Notes: generated by a model from the letters alone, not told the origin. Positions 33,648-42,593 are shown, counted from the first letter of the stretch. The stretch is DNA of 64,000 bases from Streptomyces lienomycini (GCF_027947595.1 NZ_CP116257.1:5702001-5766000), one strand, 5' to 3'. A program made the numbers and translations.

Positions 33648-35189
33648 TCAGTGGGGCCCGACGCGGAACCGGGTGAAGGCGGCGGTGCCGGCGGGTCCCC
33701 GGCCGTCGGGGGCGAGTGCGAACAGGCCGAGCAGCGCGCCGACCCAGCGCCAGGGGGCGGCGGCGAACTCCCGGCCGACGGGCCGCGGGCCGTCGCCGAG
33801 GTCGTAGGAGAAGCGGCAGCGCGCCCCGGAGACGGTCTCGATCCGCAGCCGTGCCCGTCCCCCGGGCGCCGGGCGCGGACGGTCGGCGTCCCGCTCGGCC
33901 TCGGCCACCGACTCGGCGAACCGGTGCACCAGCCGCACCGTGCCGTCCGGGTCCCGCTGGAGCCCGATCCAGCGGTAGGCGTCGCCGAGGACCGCGAGTC
34001 CCGCCCGCGCGCCGGGTTCCGCGCTGTCCAGCCGCAGGTCGACCTCGATCAGCGCGGGGACGCCGGGGAACCTCTGGGTGAGGACGCTCGGCAGCAGGCG
34101 CAGGTCGTGCGCGTCGGACGAGCGGACGCAGGCGAGGCGCAGTCCGTCCCCGGAGTGCCGGGTGGCCCAGCCGTCACGGGGGTTGGCCGTCCACGACCAC
34201 TGGCGGCCGTACCGTCCGCCGGGGAAGTCGTCGTCGGTCGCTGGCGCGGCGGGCGGCTGCGGGGGCAGCGCGGGACGGGCGTGCTCGGTGACGGGGGCGC
34301 CGTCGTCGCCCAGCACCGGCCAGCCGTCCCGCGTCCACCGCATCGGCTGGAGGTGGACCACCCTGCCGTACGCGCCGCGCTGCTGGAAGTGCAGGAACCA
34401 GTCCTCGCCGGACGCCGTGCGCACCCAGCCGCCCTGGTGGGGGCCGTTGACGTCGGTGTCCTTCTGTTCGAGGACGACCCTCTCCTCGTACGGCCCGAAG
34501 AAGTCGCGGGAGCGGAAGGCGCCCTGCCAGCCGGTCTCCACCGAGCCGGCGGGCGCCAGGATCCAGAACCAGCCGTCGTGGCGGTAGAGCTTGGGGCCCT
34601 CCAGGGTGAACCAGCCGGGCAGGCCGTCGCCGTCGACGATCACCTTGCCGTCGTCGAGGAGTCCGGTGCCGTCGGGGCGCATGCGGTGACCGGTGAGCCG
34701 GTTCTTGACGCCGGAGCGGGAGCGGGCCCAGGCGTGCACGAGGTACGCCTCGCCGCTCTCCTCGTCCCACAGGGGGCACGGATCGATCAGCCCCCTGCCC
34801 GCCTTCACCAGCAGGGGCGCGGTCCACGGGCCCCTGATCTCGGGCGCGTTGACCTGGAAGACGCCCTGGTCGGGGTCGCCCCAGAAGATCCAGAAGCGGT
34901 CAGCGTGGTGGCGCAGGGACGGAGCCCAGACGCCGCAGTCGTGACGGGGCCTCGTGAACTCCCGCTCGGGCTCCAGGCGGTCCAGGGCGTGCCCGACGAG
35001 GGTCCAGTCGACCAGGTTCCGGGAGTGCAGCAGCGGCAGTCCGGGGACGCGGCCGAAGCTGGAGGCGGTGAGGTAGAAGTCGTCGCCGACGCGGACGGCG
35101 TCCGGGTCGGACCAGTCGGCGTTCAGGACGGGGTTGGTGTACGTCCCCGCACTCCGGAGGGCGGCCCCGGCGGCGCTCTCGGCGGTCAC
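33648..35189 (-). CDS. Glycoside hydrolase family 43 (beta-xylosidase/arabinofuranosidase-like)
   Basis: The 513-residue protein has a five-bladed propeller domain in residues 1 to about 310: NADWSDPDAVR near residue 23 with the general base Asp, GLIDPCPLWDEESGEAYLVHAW, and TLEGPKLYRHDGW with the general-acid Glu. A C-terminal concanavalin-like domain (about 330-510) ends in FTRFRVGPH. No signal peptide is seen, so it likely cleaves imported oligosaccharides in the cytoplasm. GTG 35189 overlaps the stop of the DUF6807 gene. Confidence 0.9.
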   Translation of the reverse strand: MTAESAAGAALRSAGTYTNPVLNADWSDPDAVRVGDDFYLTASSFGRVPGLPLLHSRNLVDWTLVGHALDRLEPEREFTRPRHDCGVWAPSLRHHADRFWIFWGDPDQGVFQVNAPEIRGPWTAPLLVKAGRGLIDPCPLWDEESGEAYLVHAWARSRSGVKNRLTGHRMRPDGTGLLDDGKVIVDGDGLPGWFTLEGPKLYRHDGWFWILAPAGSVETGWQGAFRSRDFFGPYEERVVLEQKDTDVNGPHQGGWVRTASGEDWFLHFQQRGAYGRVVHLQPMRWTRDGWPVLGDDGAPVTEHARPALPPQPPAAPATDDDFPGGRYGRQWSWTANPRDGWATRHSGDGLRLACVRSSDAHDLRLLPSVLTQRFPGVPALIEVDLRLDSAEPGARAGLAVLGDAYRWIGLQRDPDGTVRLVHRFAESVAEAERDADRPRPAPGGRARLRIETVSGARCRFSYDLGDGPRPVGREFAAAPWRWVGALLGLFALAPDGRGPAGTAAFTRFRVGPH

Positions 35190-36031
35190 GGGCCCACCGC
35201 CTTGCGTACGAGGGAGGCGGCGCCGTCCGCGTCGAGGCGGCCGTCGGCGACGACGGTGACGATCCGCCGGACCAGGGTGTCGCCGGGGTCGACGGCCACC
35301 CGCTCGTCGTGGGCCAGCGAGGACCCGACCCCCGGGTACTGCGCGGTGCGCACGAACCACGGGTCGCGCCGGGTGCGTTCGGTGGCGCCGGCGAACACCA
35401 GCGACCAGGTGTCCCCGGTCAGGGCGAGCCAGTCGGCGCTCGTGCCGTGCACCTCGTCCTCGCCCTCCCGGTCGGCGGTGAAGACACCGGGCGCCGCGCT
35501 CTCCTTGCGGGCACGCCAGAAGAAGCCGCCGTACGCGGCGCCGGGGCGTCCGTTGGTGGCGGGGCTGCCGAGGGTGAGCGGGTTCGCGGTGATGTTGGTG
35601 AGGGAGAAGGTGAAGTCGAGCGCCCAGGCGGTGGCGGTGAGTTCGGTGGCCGCGACCGTGCGGCGCTCGCGCAGCAGCTCGGCGCCGGCCGCGGTCCAGC
35701 GCAGCTCCTCGACGAAGCCGTCGGGGTCGCTGAGCTGGAAGGCGGTGTGCCGCTGGGTGCCGTGGTTGTCCAGCTCGGTCGGCCCCCGGCCCTGGACGTA
35801 GGTGCGTCCGCCCCAGAAGTTGTGCCCCTCGACGTCGGGAACGGCGACACCGACGCCGAGGTGATGGAGGTGGTCGGCGGGGCTGAACTCGGTGACGGCG
35901 GTGCCGGCCAGGGTGGTGACGGGGTGCAGGCAGGGGCGCGGGGAGAGCCTGGGGGGCAGGTCGGGCCGGGTGACGTAGCGGGCGACGGGGCGGCCCGCCA
36001 CGCGCAGTACCGGGGAGTCGTTGCCGGTCAT
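35186..36031 (-). CDS. DUF6807 (PmoA-like) family protein
   Basis: The 281-residue protein has RPCLHPVTTLAGTAVTE, HLHHLGVGVAVPDVEGHNFWGG and AYGGFFWRARK, matching the beta-sandwich DUF6807 family, annotated in places as methane oxygenase PmoA although unrelated to methane oxidation. The protein is common next to Gfo/Idh oxidoreductases and glycan-use genes, and its biochemical role is unsettled. It overlaps the oxidoreductase gene upstream (ATGA) and GH43 downstream (GTGA). Confidence 0.82.
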   Translation of the reverse strand: MTGNDSPVLRVAGRPVARYVTRPDLPPRLSPRPCLHPVTTLAGTAVTEFSPADHLHHLGVGVAVPDVEGHNFWGGRTYVQGRGPTELDNHGTQRHTAFQLSDPDGFVEELRWTAAGAELLRERRTVAATELTATAWALDFTFSLTNITANPLTLGSPATNGRPGAAYGGFFWRARKESAAPGVFTADREGEDEVHGTSADWLALTGDTWSLVFAGATERTRRDPWFVRTAQYPGVGSSLAHDERVAVDPGDTLVRRIVTVVADGRLDADGAASLVRKAVGP

Positions 36032-37185
36032 CGGGTGCTCACCTCGTAGCGCGGGTGCTCGGTGCGCGGCGCCCAGGGTGCGCCCAGCTCGGAGTACAGG
36101 GAGAGGGTGTCGGCGGCGGCGGCCACGAGTGCGTCGATGCCGGGGACGACGCGGCGGCTCTCGCCGGGGACGCGGCGCCAGGCGGCCTCGGGCAGCCGGT
36201 CGGGGTCGGGGGCCAGCCGGATCGCCTCGACGACCCGCATGAACGCGCCCGTCTCGTCCGGCGGCACCAGCAGCGGCACGCCGGTGGTGAGGTGGTCGAC
36301 CAGGTTCTCCAGCAGGTCGGTGCGGTCGTGGTGGAACTCCTCGGGGCCGTGGCCGCCGCGCTGGAGCAGGACGCGGTCCTGCTTGTACCAGAAGGTGACG
36401 CGGCCGCCGGTGCCGTGCACCAGCACGTACGGCTCGTCGGCCCGCTCGGCGCACAGGGTCGCGGCGACGGTGACGCGGTGCCCGCGCGCGGTGGCGATCC
36501 GCACGCAGGAGGTGTCGTCGGCCTCGATGTCGTTGGCGTGGCTCAGCTCGGTCTCGATGCCGGTGACGTCCTCGGCGCGGGCGGTCCCGCCGAGCGCGAG
36601 GGCGGTGGCGACGGCGTGGGCCAGCGGGTTGGTGAGCGCGCCGTCGATGACGTCGGCGCCGTTCAGCCGCCGCTTGCCGGACCAGGGCGCCCGGCGGAAG
36701 TAGGCCTCGTCCCGCACCCAGGCGCCGGCCCCGCCGATGCCCACGACCTCGCCGATCGCCCCCTCGGCCACCAGTTCCCGGATGGCGGGGACCGCGTGCG
36801 AGCCCAGTGACTGGAACCCGACCTGGCAGGCGACCCCGGCTTCCGCGACCCCGTCGGCCATGCGCCGGAACTCGGCGTACGACGGTGCCGGGGGCTTCTC
36901 CAGGAGCAGGTGCACGCCCCGCCGGGCGGCGGTCAGCGCGAGGTCGGTGTGGGTGGGGATCGGCGTGCAGATCACGGCGATCCGGGCGCCGGTGGAGTCG
37001 AGGAGTGCCCCGAAGTCGGCGGACTGCTCGGGGAGGTCGCCGCCCGCCTCCTGCTCGGTCAGCGGGGTCAGCTCGCAGATGCCGGCCAGCCGGACCAGTC
37101 CCGCCCGCTCCAGGCGGCGGATGTTGGCGACGTGCCAGCGGCCGTGGCCGCGGGCGCCGGCGAGGACGACGGGGACCGGGGTCAT
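36028..37185 (-). CDS. Gfo/Idh/MocA-family NAD(P)-dependent oxidoreductase
   Basis: The 385-residue protein has an N-terminal Rossmann fold (VVLAGARGHGRWHVANI, then ICTPIPTHTDLAL) and the family lysine motif LLLEKPPAPSYAEF near residue 95. A C-terminal beta domain includes LNGADVIDGALTNPLAHAVATALALGG. It probably oxidises or epimerises a sugar taken up by the adjacent transporter. It is coupled to the permease gene upstream and the DUF6807 gene downstream. Confidence 0.9.
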   Translation of the reverse strand: MTPVPVVLAGARGHGRWHVANIRRLERAGLVRLAGICELTPLTEQEAGGDLPEQSADFGALLDSTGARIAVICTPIPTHTDLALTAARRGVHLLLEKPPAPSYAEFRRMADGVAEAGVACQVGFQSLGSHAVPAIRELVAEGAIGEVVGIGGAGAWVRDEAYFRRAPWSGKRRLNGADVIDGALTNPLAHAVATALALGGTARAEDVTGIETELSHANDIEADDTSCVRIATARGHRVTVAATLCAERADEPYVLVHGTGGRVTFWYKQDRVLLQRGGHGPEEFHHDRTDLLENLVDHLTTGVPLLVPPDETGAFMRVVEAIRLAPDPDRLPEAAWRRVPGESRRVVPGIDALVAAAADTLSLYSELGAPWAPRTEHPRYEVSTR

Positions 37186-38078
37186 CCCTTCACCGCCCCC
37201 GCGCTGAAGCCGGTGATCAGCCACTTCTGGATGAAGGCGAAGACGATCACGACGGGGACGGCGGCGACGATGCCGCCGGCGGCGAGCGCGCCGAGGTCGA
37301 CGCTGTCCGCGCTCATCAGGGAGTTGAGGCCGACCGGGATGGTCTGCTTGCTCTGGTTGTTGAGGAACATCAGGGCGAACAGGAAGTGGTTCCAGGAGTG
37401 CACGAAGGCGAAGGAACCCACCGCGATCAGGCCCGGCCGCAGCAGCGGCAGTACGACGATCCGGAAGGCCCGGAACCGGCCGCAGCCGTCGACCCAGGCG
37501 GCCTCCTCCAGGGAGTACGGCACGTTCTTGATGAAGTTGCTGATCAGGATGATCGACAGCGGCAGTTGGAAGACCGTCTCGGCGATGATGACGCTGCCCA
37601 GCGAGTTGATCATCTGGAGCTTGGCGAAGATCTCGAACAGCGGCACCAGGAGCAGCGCGCCGGGCACGAACTGGGAGCAGAGCAGGGCGAGCATGAAGCC
37701 CCGCTTGATTTTGAAGTCGAACCGGGCGAGGGCGTAGCCGCCGGCCAGGGCGACGAGGGTGGTCATCACCAGGGTCGCGAGCCCGACGTACACGCTGTTC
37801 TCGAAGTAGGTGCCGAAGCCGCGGTCGGTCCACACCTTCTCGAAGTGCTCGGTGGTCATCGGCCAGGGCACGAGCGAGGTCGAGCCGGCCGGGCGCAGCG
37901 CGAAGAGCAGGATCCAGTAGAACGGGATCAGGGTGAAGACCAGGTAGATCCCGAGCGGCAGGTAGATCTGCCAGCGGGGCACCTCGTCCCAGGCCGGGCG
38001 CTTCTTGCCGGGCCGCGAGGCCGCGGGGGCGACCGGCGTGGGGGCGGGGGCGGCCGCGGGGGCTTCTTTGGTGATCAC
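37182..38078 (-). CDS. CUT1 ABC transporter permease (second)
   Basis: The 298-residue protein has six transmembrane segments. The EAA loop begins LEEAAWVDGCGRFRAF near residue 202, and GAVKG at the C-terminus is typical of MalG-type permeases. The first ~30 residues are Ala/Pro-rich and cytoplasmic. GTG 38078 overlaps the stop of the first permease. It forms the membrane channel with that protein. No ATPase gene is in the window, so a shared ATPase such as MsiK is likely used. Confidence 0.93.
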   Translation of the reverse strand: MITKEAPAAAPAPTPVAPAASRPGKKRPAWDEVPRWQIYLPLGIYLVFTLIPFYWILLFALRPAGSTSLVPWPMTTEHFEKVWTDRGFGTYFENSVYVGLATLVMTTLVALAGGYALARFDFKIKRGFMLALLCSQFVPGALLLVPLFEIFAKLQMINSLGSVIIAETVFQLPLSIILISNFIKNVPYSLEEAAWVDGCGRFRAFRIVVLPLLRPGLIAVGSFAFVHSWNHFLFALMFLNNQSKQTIPVGLNSLMSADSVDLGALAAGGIVAAVPVVIVFAFIQKWLITGFSAGAVKG

Positions 38079-39010
38079 TTGTTCTCGCCTCCGAACTTGC
38101 TCAGCCGCAGGTAGACGATCGAGCAGAAGAGCAGGATCACGAACGCGACCGTGGTGAGGGCCGACGCGTAGCCGAAGTCGTGCGCGTCGACGCTGGTGTT
38201 GGCGATGTACAGGGGCAGCGTCGTGGTCTCGCCCGCGGGTCCGCCGCCCGTCAGGGTGTAGAGCAGGTCGACGTTGTTGAACTCCCACACCGCGCGCAGC
38301 AGCGTGGACAGGATGATGGCGTCCTTCAGGTGCGGCAGCGTGATGTGCCAGAACTGCTTGAACCGGCTGGCGCCGTCGACCTCGGCGGCCTCGTACAGGT
38401 CCTTCGAGACGGACTGGAGGTCGGCGAGGATGAGGATCGCGAAGAAGGGCACGCCGCGCCACAGGTCGGCGACGACCGCCGCGGAGAACACGGTCGAGGT
38501 GTCGGAGAGCCAACTGGTGCCGTACGAGCCGATGCCCATGTCGGCGAGGTACCGGGTCACGCCGGTCTGCGAGTTGTAGAGCAGGACCCAGATCGCGGAG
38601 GTCAGCACGCCGGAGACGGCCCACGGGGAGAAGACCAGGGCCCGCCCGACGCCCCGGCCCACGAAGGTCTGGTTGACGATGAGGGCCAGTGCCAGGCCGA
38701 AGAGCAGTTGCAGTCCGACCTCGACGAAGACCCACTTCGCGCTGAAGACGAGGGTGTCCCAGAAGACCGGGTCGTCGGTGAAGATCTTGACGAAGTTGTC
38801 GAAGCCGGCGAAGCCGTTCCGCCATGGTTTGGTGGGGTTGTACTCCTGGAGGCTGTAGTAGAAGACGCTGATGACCGGGTAGGCGATGAAGCCCAGCATC
38901 AGCAGGGCGGCCGGTCCGATCAGCAGGTACGGGAGCCTGCGCGGCGTGGCCGAGGCACGGCGCCGCCGGGGTGGCGCGGGCGGTTTCGCCACGGCTGCGG
39001 CTTGGGCCAT
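38075..39010 (-). CDS. CUT1 ABC transporter permease (first)
   Basis: The 311-residue MalF-type permease has a basic N-terminus, then LLIGPAALLMLGFIAYPVI, and an EAA loop starting LYEAAEVDGASRFKQF. It ends in VYLRLSKFGG. It heads a coupled set of five genes: permease, permease, oxidoreductase, DUF6807, GH43. The 93-bp gap upstream holds an AAGCGCTT operator-like palindrome at 39051-39062. Confidence 0.93.
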   Translation of the reverse strand: MAQAAAVAKPPAPPRRRRASATPRRLPYLLIGPAALLMLGFIAYPVISVFYYSLQEYNPTKPWRNGFAGFDNFVKIFTDDPVFWDTLVFSAKWVFVEVGLQLLFGLALALIVNQTFVGRGVGRALVFSPWAVSGVLTSAIWVLLYNSQTGVTRYLADMGIGSYGTSWLSDTSTVFSAAVVADLWRGVPFFAILILADLQSVSKDLYEAAEVDGASRFKQFWHITLPHLKDAIILSTLLRAVWEFNNVDLLYTLTGGGPAGETTTLPLYIANTSVDAHDFGYASALTTVAFVILLFCSIVYLRLSKFGGENK

Positions 39011-39050
39011 GACAGTTCTCCGTTCTGGTGCGGCGTGCGGGGGTCGTACA

Positions 39051-39062
39051 GGAAGCGCTTTC
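39051..39062 (-). promoter_or_regulatory. LacI-type operator candidate
   Basis: GGAAGCGCTTTC has the perfect core AAGCGCTT, a CpG-centred palindrome of the kind bound by LacI/GalR regulators. It lies 41 bp upstream of the first permease start. No LacI gene is in the window. Confidence 0.4.
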
Positions 39063-39103
39063 TCGCCGGGCAGGGGTGTGCGGGGTTCCGCCGTTCGGCG
39101 GGC

Positions 39104-40843
39104 TCAGCCCGCGTAGGGGTCCTGCACCGTGCCGGGGCGGGCCAGGAACTCGAAGTCGCAGCCGGTGTCGGCCTGGGTGATCTGTTCGTTGTAGAGCGCG
39201 CCGTAGCCGCGCTCGTAGCGGGCGGGCGGCGGGGTCCAGGCGGCCCTGCGGCGCTCCAGCTCCTCGTCGTCCACGCCCAGGTGCAGGGTGCGGGCCTCGA
39301 CGTCGAGGGTGATGGGGTCGCCGGTGCGCACCAGGGCGAGCGGTCCGCCGACGTGCGACTCGGGGGCCACGTGCAGCACGCACGCGCCGTAACTGGTGCC
39401 GCTCATCCGGGCGTCGGAGATCCGGACCATGTCGCGCACGCCCTGCTTGAGCAGGTGGTCGGGGATGGGCAGCATGCCGTACTCGGGCATGCCCGGTCCG
39501 CCCTTGGGCCCGGAGCCCCGCAGCACCAGCACGGTGTCGGCGGTGATGCCCAGCTCTGGGTCGTTGATGGTGCGCTGCATGGTCCGGTAGTCGTCGAAGA
39601 CGACGGCGGGCCCGGTGTGCTTGAGCAGGTGCGGTTCGGCGGCGATGTGCTTGATGACCGCGCCGTCCGGGCAGAGGTTGCCGCGCAGTACGGCGACCCC
39701 GCCCTCGCTCGCGACGGGGTTGTCGCGGGTCCTGATGACGTCGTCGTGGTGGACGAGGGCGCCGTCCAGCTGCTCCCGCAGGGTGTCGTGGGAGACGGTG
39801 GGGCGGTCCAGGTGGAGCAGGTCGGTGATGCGGGAGAGGAAGCCGGGCAGTCCGCCGGCGAAGTGGAAGTCCTCCATCAGGTAGGTCCGTCCGCCGGGGC
39901 GGACGTTGGCGAGCACCGGGACGGTGCGCGCGACGCGGTCGAAGTCGTCGAGCGTGAGGGTGACTCCGGCCCGGCCCGCCATGGCGATCAGATGGATCAC
40001 GGCGTTGGTGGAACCGCCGAGGCCGAGGACGGTGGTGACGGCGTCCTCGAAGGCGTCGGCGGTGAGGATGTCGCTCAGCTTCCGGTCCCGGTGGACCAGT
40101 TCGACGATGCGCAGTCCGGCGGCGGCGGCCATCCGGTCGTGCCCGGAGTCGACGGCCGGGATGCTGGAGGCGCCCGGGACGGTGACGCCGAGCGCCTCGG
40201 CGGCCGCGGTCAGCGTGGAGGCGGTGCCCATGGTCATGCAGTGGCCGGGCGAGCGGGCCAGGCCGCTCTCCAGTTCCTGCATCTCGCAGTCGCCGATGAG
40301 GCCGGCCCGCTTGTCGTCCCAGTACTTCCACATGTCGGTGCCCGAGCCGAGGGTCTCGCCGCGCCAGTGCCCCGGCAGCATGGGCCCGGCGGGCACGAAG
40401 ACGGCGGGCAGGTCGACGCTGGCGGCGCCCATGAGCAGGGCGGGCGTGGACTTGTCGCAGCCGCCCATCAGGACGGCGCCGTCGACCGGGTAGGAGCGCA
40501 GCAGCTCCTCGGTCTCCATGGCGAGGAGGTTGCGGTAGAGCATCGGGGTCGGCTTCTGGAAGGTCTCGCTGAGCGTGGAGACCGGGAACTCCAGCGGGAA
40601 CCCGCCCGCCTGCCACACCCCGCGCTTGACCGCCTGGGCGCGGTCGCGCAGGTGGACGTGGCAGGGGTTGATGTCGGACCAGGTGTTGAGGATGGCGATG
40701 ACGGGCTTGCCGAGGTGCTCCTCGGGCAGGTAGCCGAGCTGGCGGGTGCGGGCGCGGTGGCTGAAGGAGCGCAGGCCGTCCGTGCCGTACCACTGGTGGC
40801 TGCGGAGCTGTTCGGGCGCCTTCCGGCTGCTCGGGGCTGTCAT
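39104..40843 (-). CDS. IlvD/Edd-family sugar-acid dehydratase (arabinonate/xylonate dehydratase-like)
   Basis: The 579-residue protein resembles pentonate dehydratases rather than biosynthetic IlvD. It has NTWSDINPCHVHLR with the first Cys, VLMGGCDKSTPALLMGA with the second, IGDCEMQELESG with the third, GHCMTMGTAST, and SDARMSGTSYGACVLHV. The three Cys ligate an iron-sulphur cluster. It removes water from an aldonate (L-arabinonate, D-xylonate or related acid) to give a 2-keto-3-deoxy acid, the substrate type of the DHDPS-family enzyme coupled to it by ATGA overlap. Confidence 0.88.
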   Translation of the reverse strand: MTAPSSRKAPEQLRSHQWYGTDGLRSFSHRARTRQLGYLPEEHLGKPVIAILNTWSDINPCHVHLRDRAQAVKRGVWQAGGFPLEFPVSTLSETFQKPTPMLYRNLLAMETEELLRSYPVDGAVLMGGCDKSTPALLMGAASVDLPAVFVPAGPMLPGHWRGETLGSGTDMWKYWDDKRAGLIGDCEMQELESGLARSPGHCMTMGTASTLTAAAEALGVTVPGASSIPAVDSGHDRMAAAAGLRIVELVHRDRKLSDILTADAFEDAVTTVLGLGGSTNAVIHLIAMAGRAGVTLTLDDFDRVARTVPVLANVRPGGRTYLMEDFHFAGGLPGFLSRITDLLHLDRPTVSHDTLREQLDGALVHHDDVIRTRDNPVASEGGVAVLRGNLCPDGAVIKHIAAEPHLLKHTGPAVVFDDYRTMQRTINDPELGITADTVLVLRGSGPKGGPGMPEYGMLPIPDHLLKQGVRDMVRISDARMSGTSYGACVLHVAPESHVGGPLALVRTGDPITLDVEARTLHLGVDDEELERRRAAWTPPPARYERGYGALYNEQITQADTGCDFEFLARPGTVQDPYAG

Positions 40844-41748
40844 ATGGACCACCCCGCGGCGATGGCGGCGACCTCGGCGCGCTCGCTCTCGGGCAGCGGC
40901 TTGCTCGGCGGGCGGACCTCCCGGCGGCACAGGCCCAGCGAGGCGAGGGCCTCCTTGACGACGGTGACGTTGTTGGCGGAGCCGTTGGCGGCGCGCAGTT
41001 CCTCGAAGCGGCGGATCTGCTCCCAGACCTTCATGGCGGCCGGGTAGTCGCCCGAGCGGAGTGCTTCGATCATGTTCCGCGAGACGGCCGGGGCGACGTT
41101 CACCAGGCCCGAGGTGAAGCCGGTGGCTCCCGCGCTGAAGTACGAGGGCGCGTACGGCTCGGCGAGTCCCGCGATCCAGACGAAGCGGTCGAGGCCGGCG
41201 TCGCGGGCGAACGCGGCGAACTTGGAGGCGTCCGGCACGGCGTACTTCACGCCGACGACGTTGGGGCAGGTGTCCGCGAGGTCGGCGAGGCGGGCGCCGG
41301 TGAGCTGGGCGTTGCGGATGTAGGGCACGACGCCCAGTTCGGGCACGGCCTCGGCGATGGCGCGGTGGTAGTCGACCCAGCCGCCCTGGGAGACGTAGGG
41401 GTGGACGGGCTGGTGGACCATCACCATGGAGGCGCCCAGGTCGCGGGCGTGCCGGGCGGAGGCGACCGCGGTCGGCACGTCGTGGCCGACGCCGACCAGG
41501 ATGTCCGCGCGCTCGCCTGCCTCCTCCACGGTCAGCTCGGTGACCAGGCGCCGCTCGGCCGGGTCGAGGGCGTAGAACTCGCCGGTGTTGCCGCCCGGGG
41601 TGAGGGTCGTGATGCCACCGTCGAGGAGACGACGCAGCAGGGCCCGGTAGGTGGCGGGGTCGACGGTGCCGTCCTCGGCGAACGGGGTCACCGGGATCGC
41701 CACCACGTCGGCCAGGGCCGCCCGCTGGGTCTCGAACGTCGCTGTCAT
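40840..41748 (-). CDS. DHDPS/NAL-family aldolase or dehydratase for a keto-deoxy sugar acid
   Basis: The 302-residue TIM-barrel protein has TPGGNTGEFYAL near residue 50 and a Schiff-base lysine in NVVGVKYAVPDAS near 165. The family includes keto-deoxy sugar-acid dehydratases and aldolases. With the neighbouring dehydratase it could act on 2-keto-3-deoxypentonate, giving 2,5-dioxopentanoate by dehydration or pyruvate plus an aldehyde by cleavage. Sequence alone does not decide. It overlaps the GntR gene and the dehydratase gene by 4 bp each. Confidence 0.85.
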   Translation of the reverse strand: MTATFETQRAALADVVAIPVTPFAEDGTVDPATYRALLRRLLDGGITTLTPGGNTGEFYALDPAERRLVTELTVEEAGERADILVGVGHDVPTAVASARHARDLGASMVMVHQPVHPYVSQGGWVDYHRAIAEAVPELGVVPYIRNAQLTGARLADLADTCPNVVGVKYAVPDASKFAAFARDAGLDRFVWIAGLAEPYAPSYFSAGATGFTSGLVNVAPAVSRNMIEALRSGDYPAAMKVWEQIRRFEELRAANGSANNVTVVKEALASLGLCRREVRPPSKPLPESERAEVAAIAAGWSI

Positions 41749-42413
41749 GCCTGACCGTCCTCTTCCTGGGCCGCGGTCCCCGCTTCGGGGAAGGCCCGCT
41801 CGACGAACGACGCGATGTGCGCGTGGAGGGCGCGGGCCGCGCCGTCGGCGTCACCGGCGAGGGCGAGGCGCAGGATCTCCTGGTGCTCGCCCGCCTCCCG
41901 TTCCCAGGAGGGGTCGGCGGCCCAGGCGACCGCGGAGACGAGGGCCGCCTGGTCGCGGACCTCGTCCAGCATCCGGCCGAGCAGCGGGTTGCCGCACGGC
42001 ACGTACAGGGCTCGGTGGAACTCGCGGTTGGCCAGCGACCGTTCGGCGGTGTCCGTGGCCCGGTCGGCCGTGGTGAGCGCGTCGCGGGCGGCGTCCAGGG
42101 ACGCTCCGCGGCGCACGGCGCGCTTGAGGGCCTCGGGCTCCAGGAGGAGCCGCACGTCGTAGACCTCGCGCGCCATGTCCGCGTCCACCATGCGCACCGT
42201 GACGCCCTTGTACTGGCTCATCACGACCAGTCCGGTACCGGCCAGCGTCTTGAGCGCCTCGCGCACCGGTGTCTTGGACACCCCGAACTGTGCGGCGAGG
42301 TCGGTCTCGACCAGAGCCTGGCCGGGCGTCAGCCGGCCGGTGAGGATGCGGCGTTTGATCTCCTCGAGCACGTACTGCGTGCGGGAGGGGATCGGCGTGG
42401 GCACAGAGGTCAT
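41745..42413 (-). CDS. GntR-family regulator, FCD subgroup
   Basis: The 222-residue protein has a winged helix (TQYVLEEIKRRILTGRLTPGQALVETDLAAQFGVSKTPVREALKTLAG) and an all-helical FCD domain with RLLLEPEALKRAVRRG, REFHRALYVPCGNPLL and HQEILRLALAGDADGAARALHAH carrying metal-binding His. It probably senses a sugar acid and controls the operon that it heads, since its stop overlaps the DHDPS-family start. Confidence 0.92.
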   Translation of the reverse strand: MTSVPTPIPSRTQYVLEEIKRRILTGRLTPGQALVETDLAAQFGVSKTPVREALKTLAGTGLVVMSQYKGVTVRMVDADMAREVYDVRLLLEPEALKRAVRRGASLDAARDALTTADRATDTAERSLANREFHRALYVPCGNPLLGRMLDEVRDQAALVSAVAWAADPSWEREAGEHQEILRLALAGDADGAARALHAHIASFVERAFPEAGTAAQEEDGQA

Positions 42414-42593
42414 GCGCGCCTCTCGGAATCTCGCGTCGGATGCGCGGACAGATCTCGGACATCAGATCTCGCGTATCGCGTCTCATATATGACGTACGGA
42501 GTACGACGCGTTGAAGGTAAGAGGGGCGCGCGGCCACGTCAATGCTTCTGACAAAGGAAGTTGGGTCGGGTGTCCTCCCGCGTCAGGGCTGCG
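42414..42593 (-). promoter_or_regulatory. Promoter/operator region of the GntR-led sugar-acid operon
   Basis: The 180-bp A/T-richer stretch contains a perfect palindrome TCATATATGA at 42483-42492, GTAC-GGA-GTAC at 42494-42504, and three ATCTCG words (around 42428, 42451 and 42465). These are plausible sites for the GntR regulator on its own promoter. Confidence 0.45.

Noticed and set aside
35186..36031. Methane monooxygenase subunit (from the PmoA label)
   Set aside because: The DUF6807 proteins called PmoA-like are soluble beta-sandwich proteins linked to sugar genes; there are no membrane segments or copper-site features.
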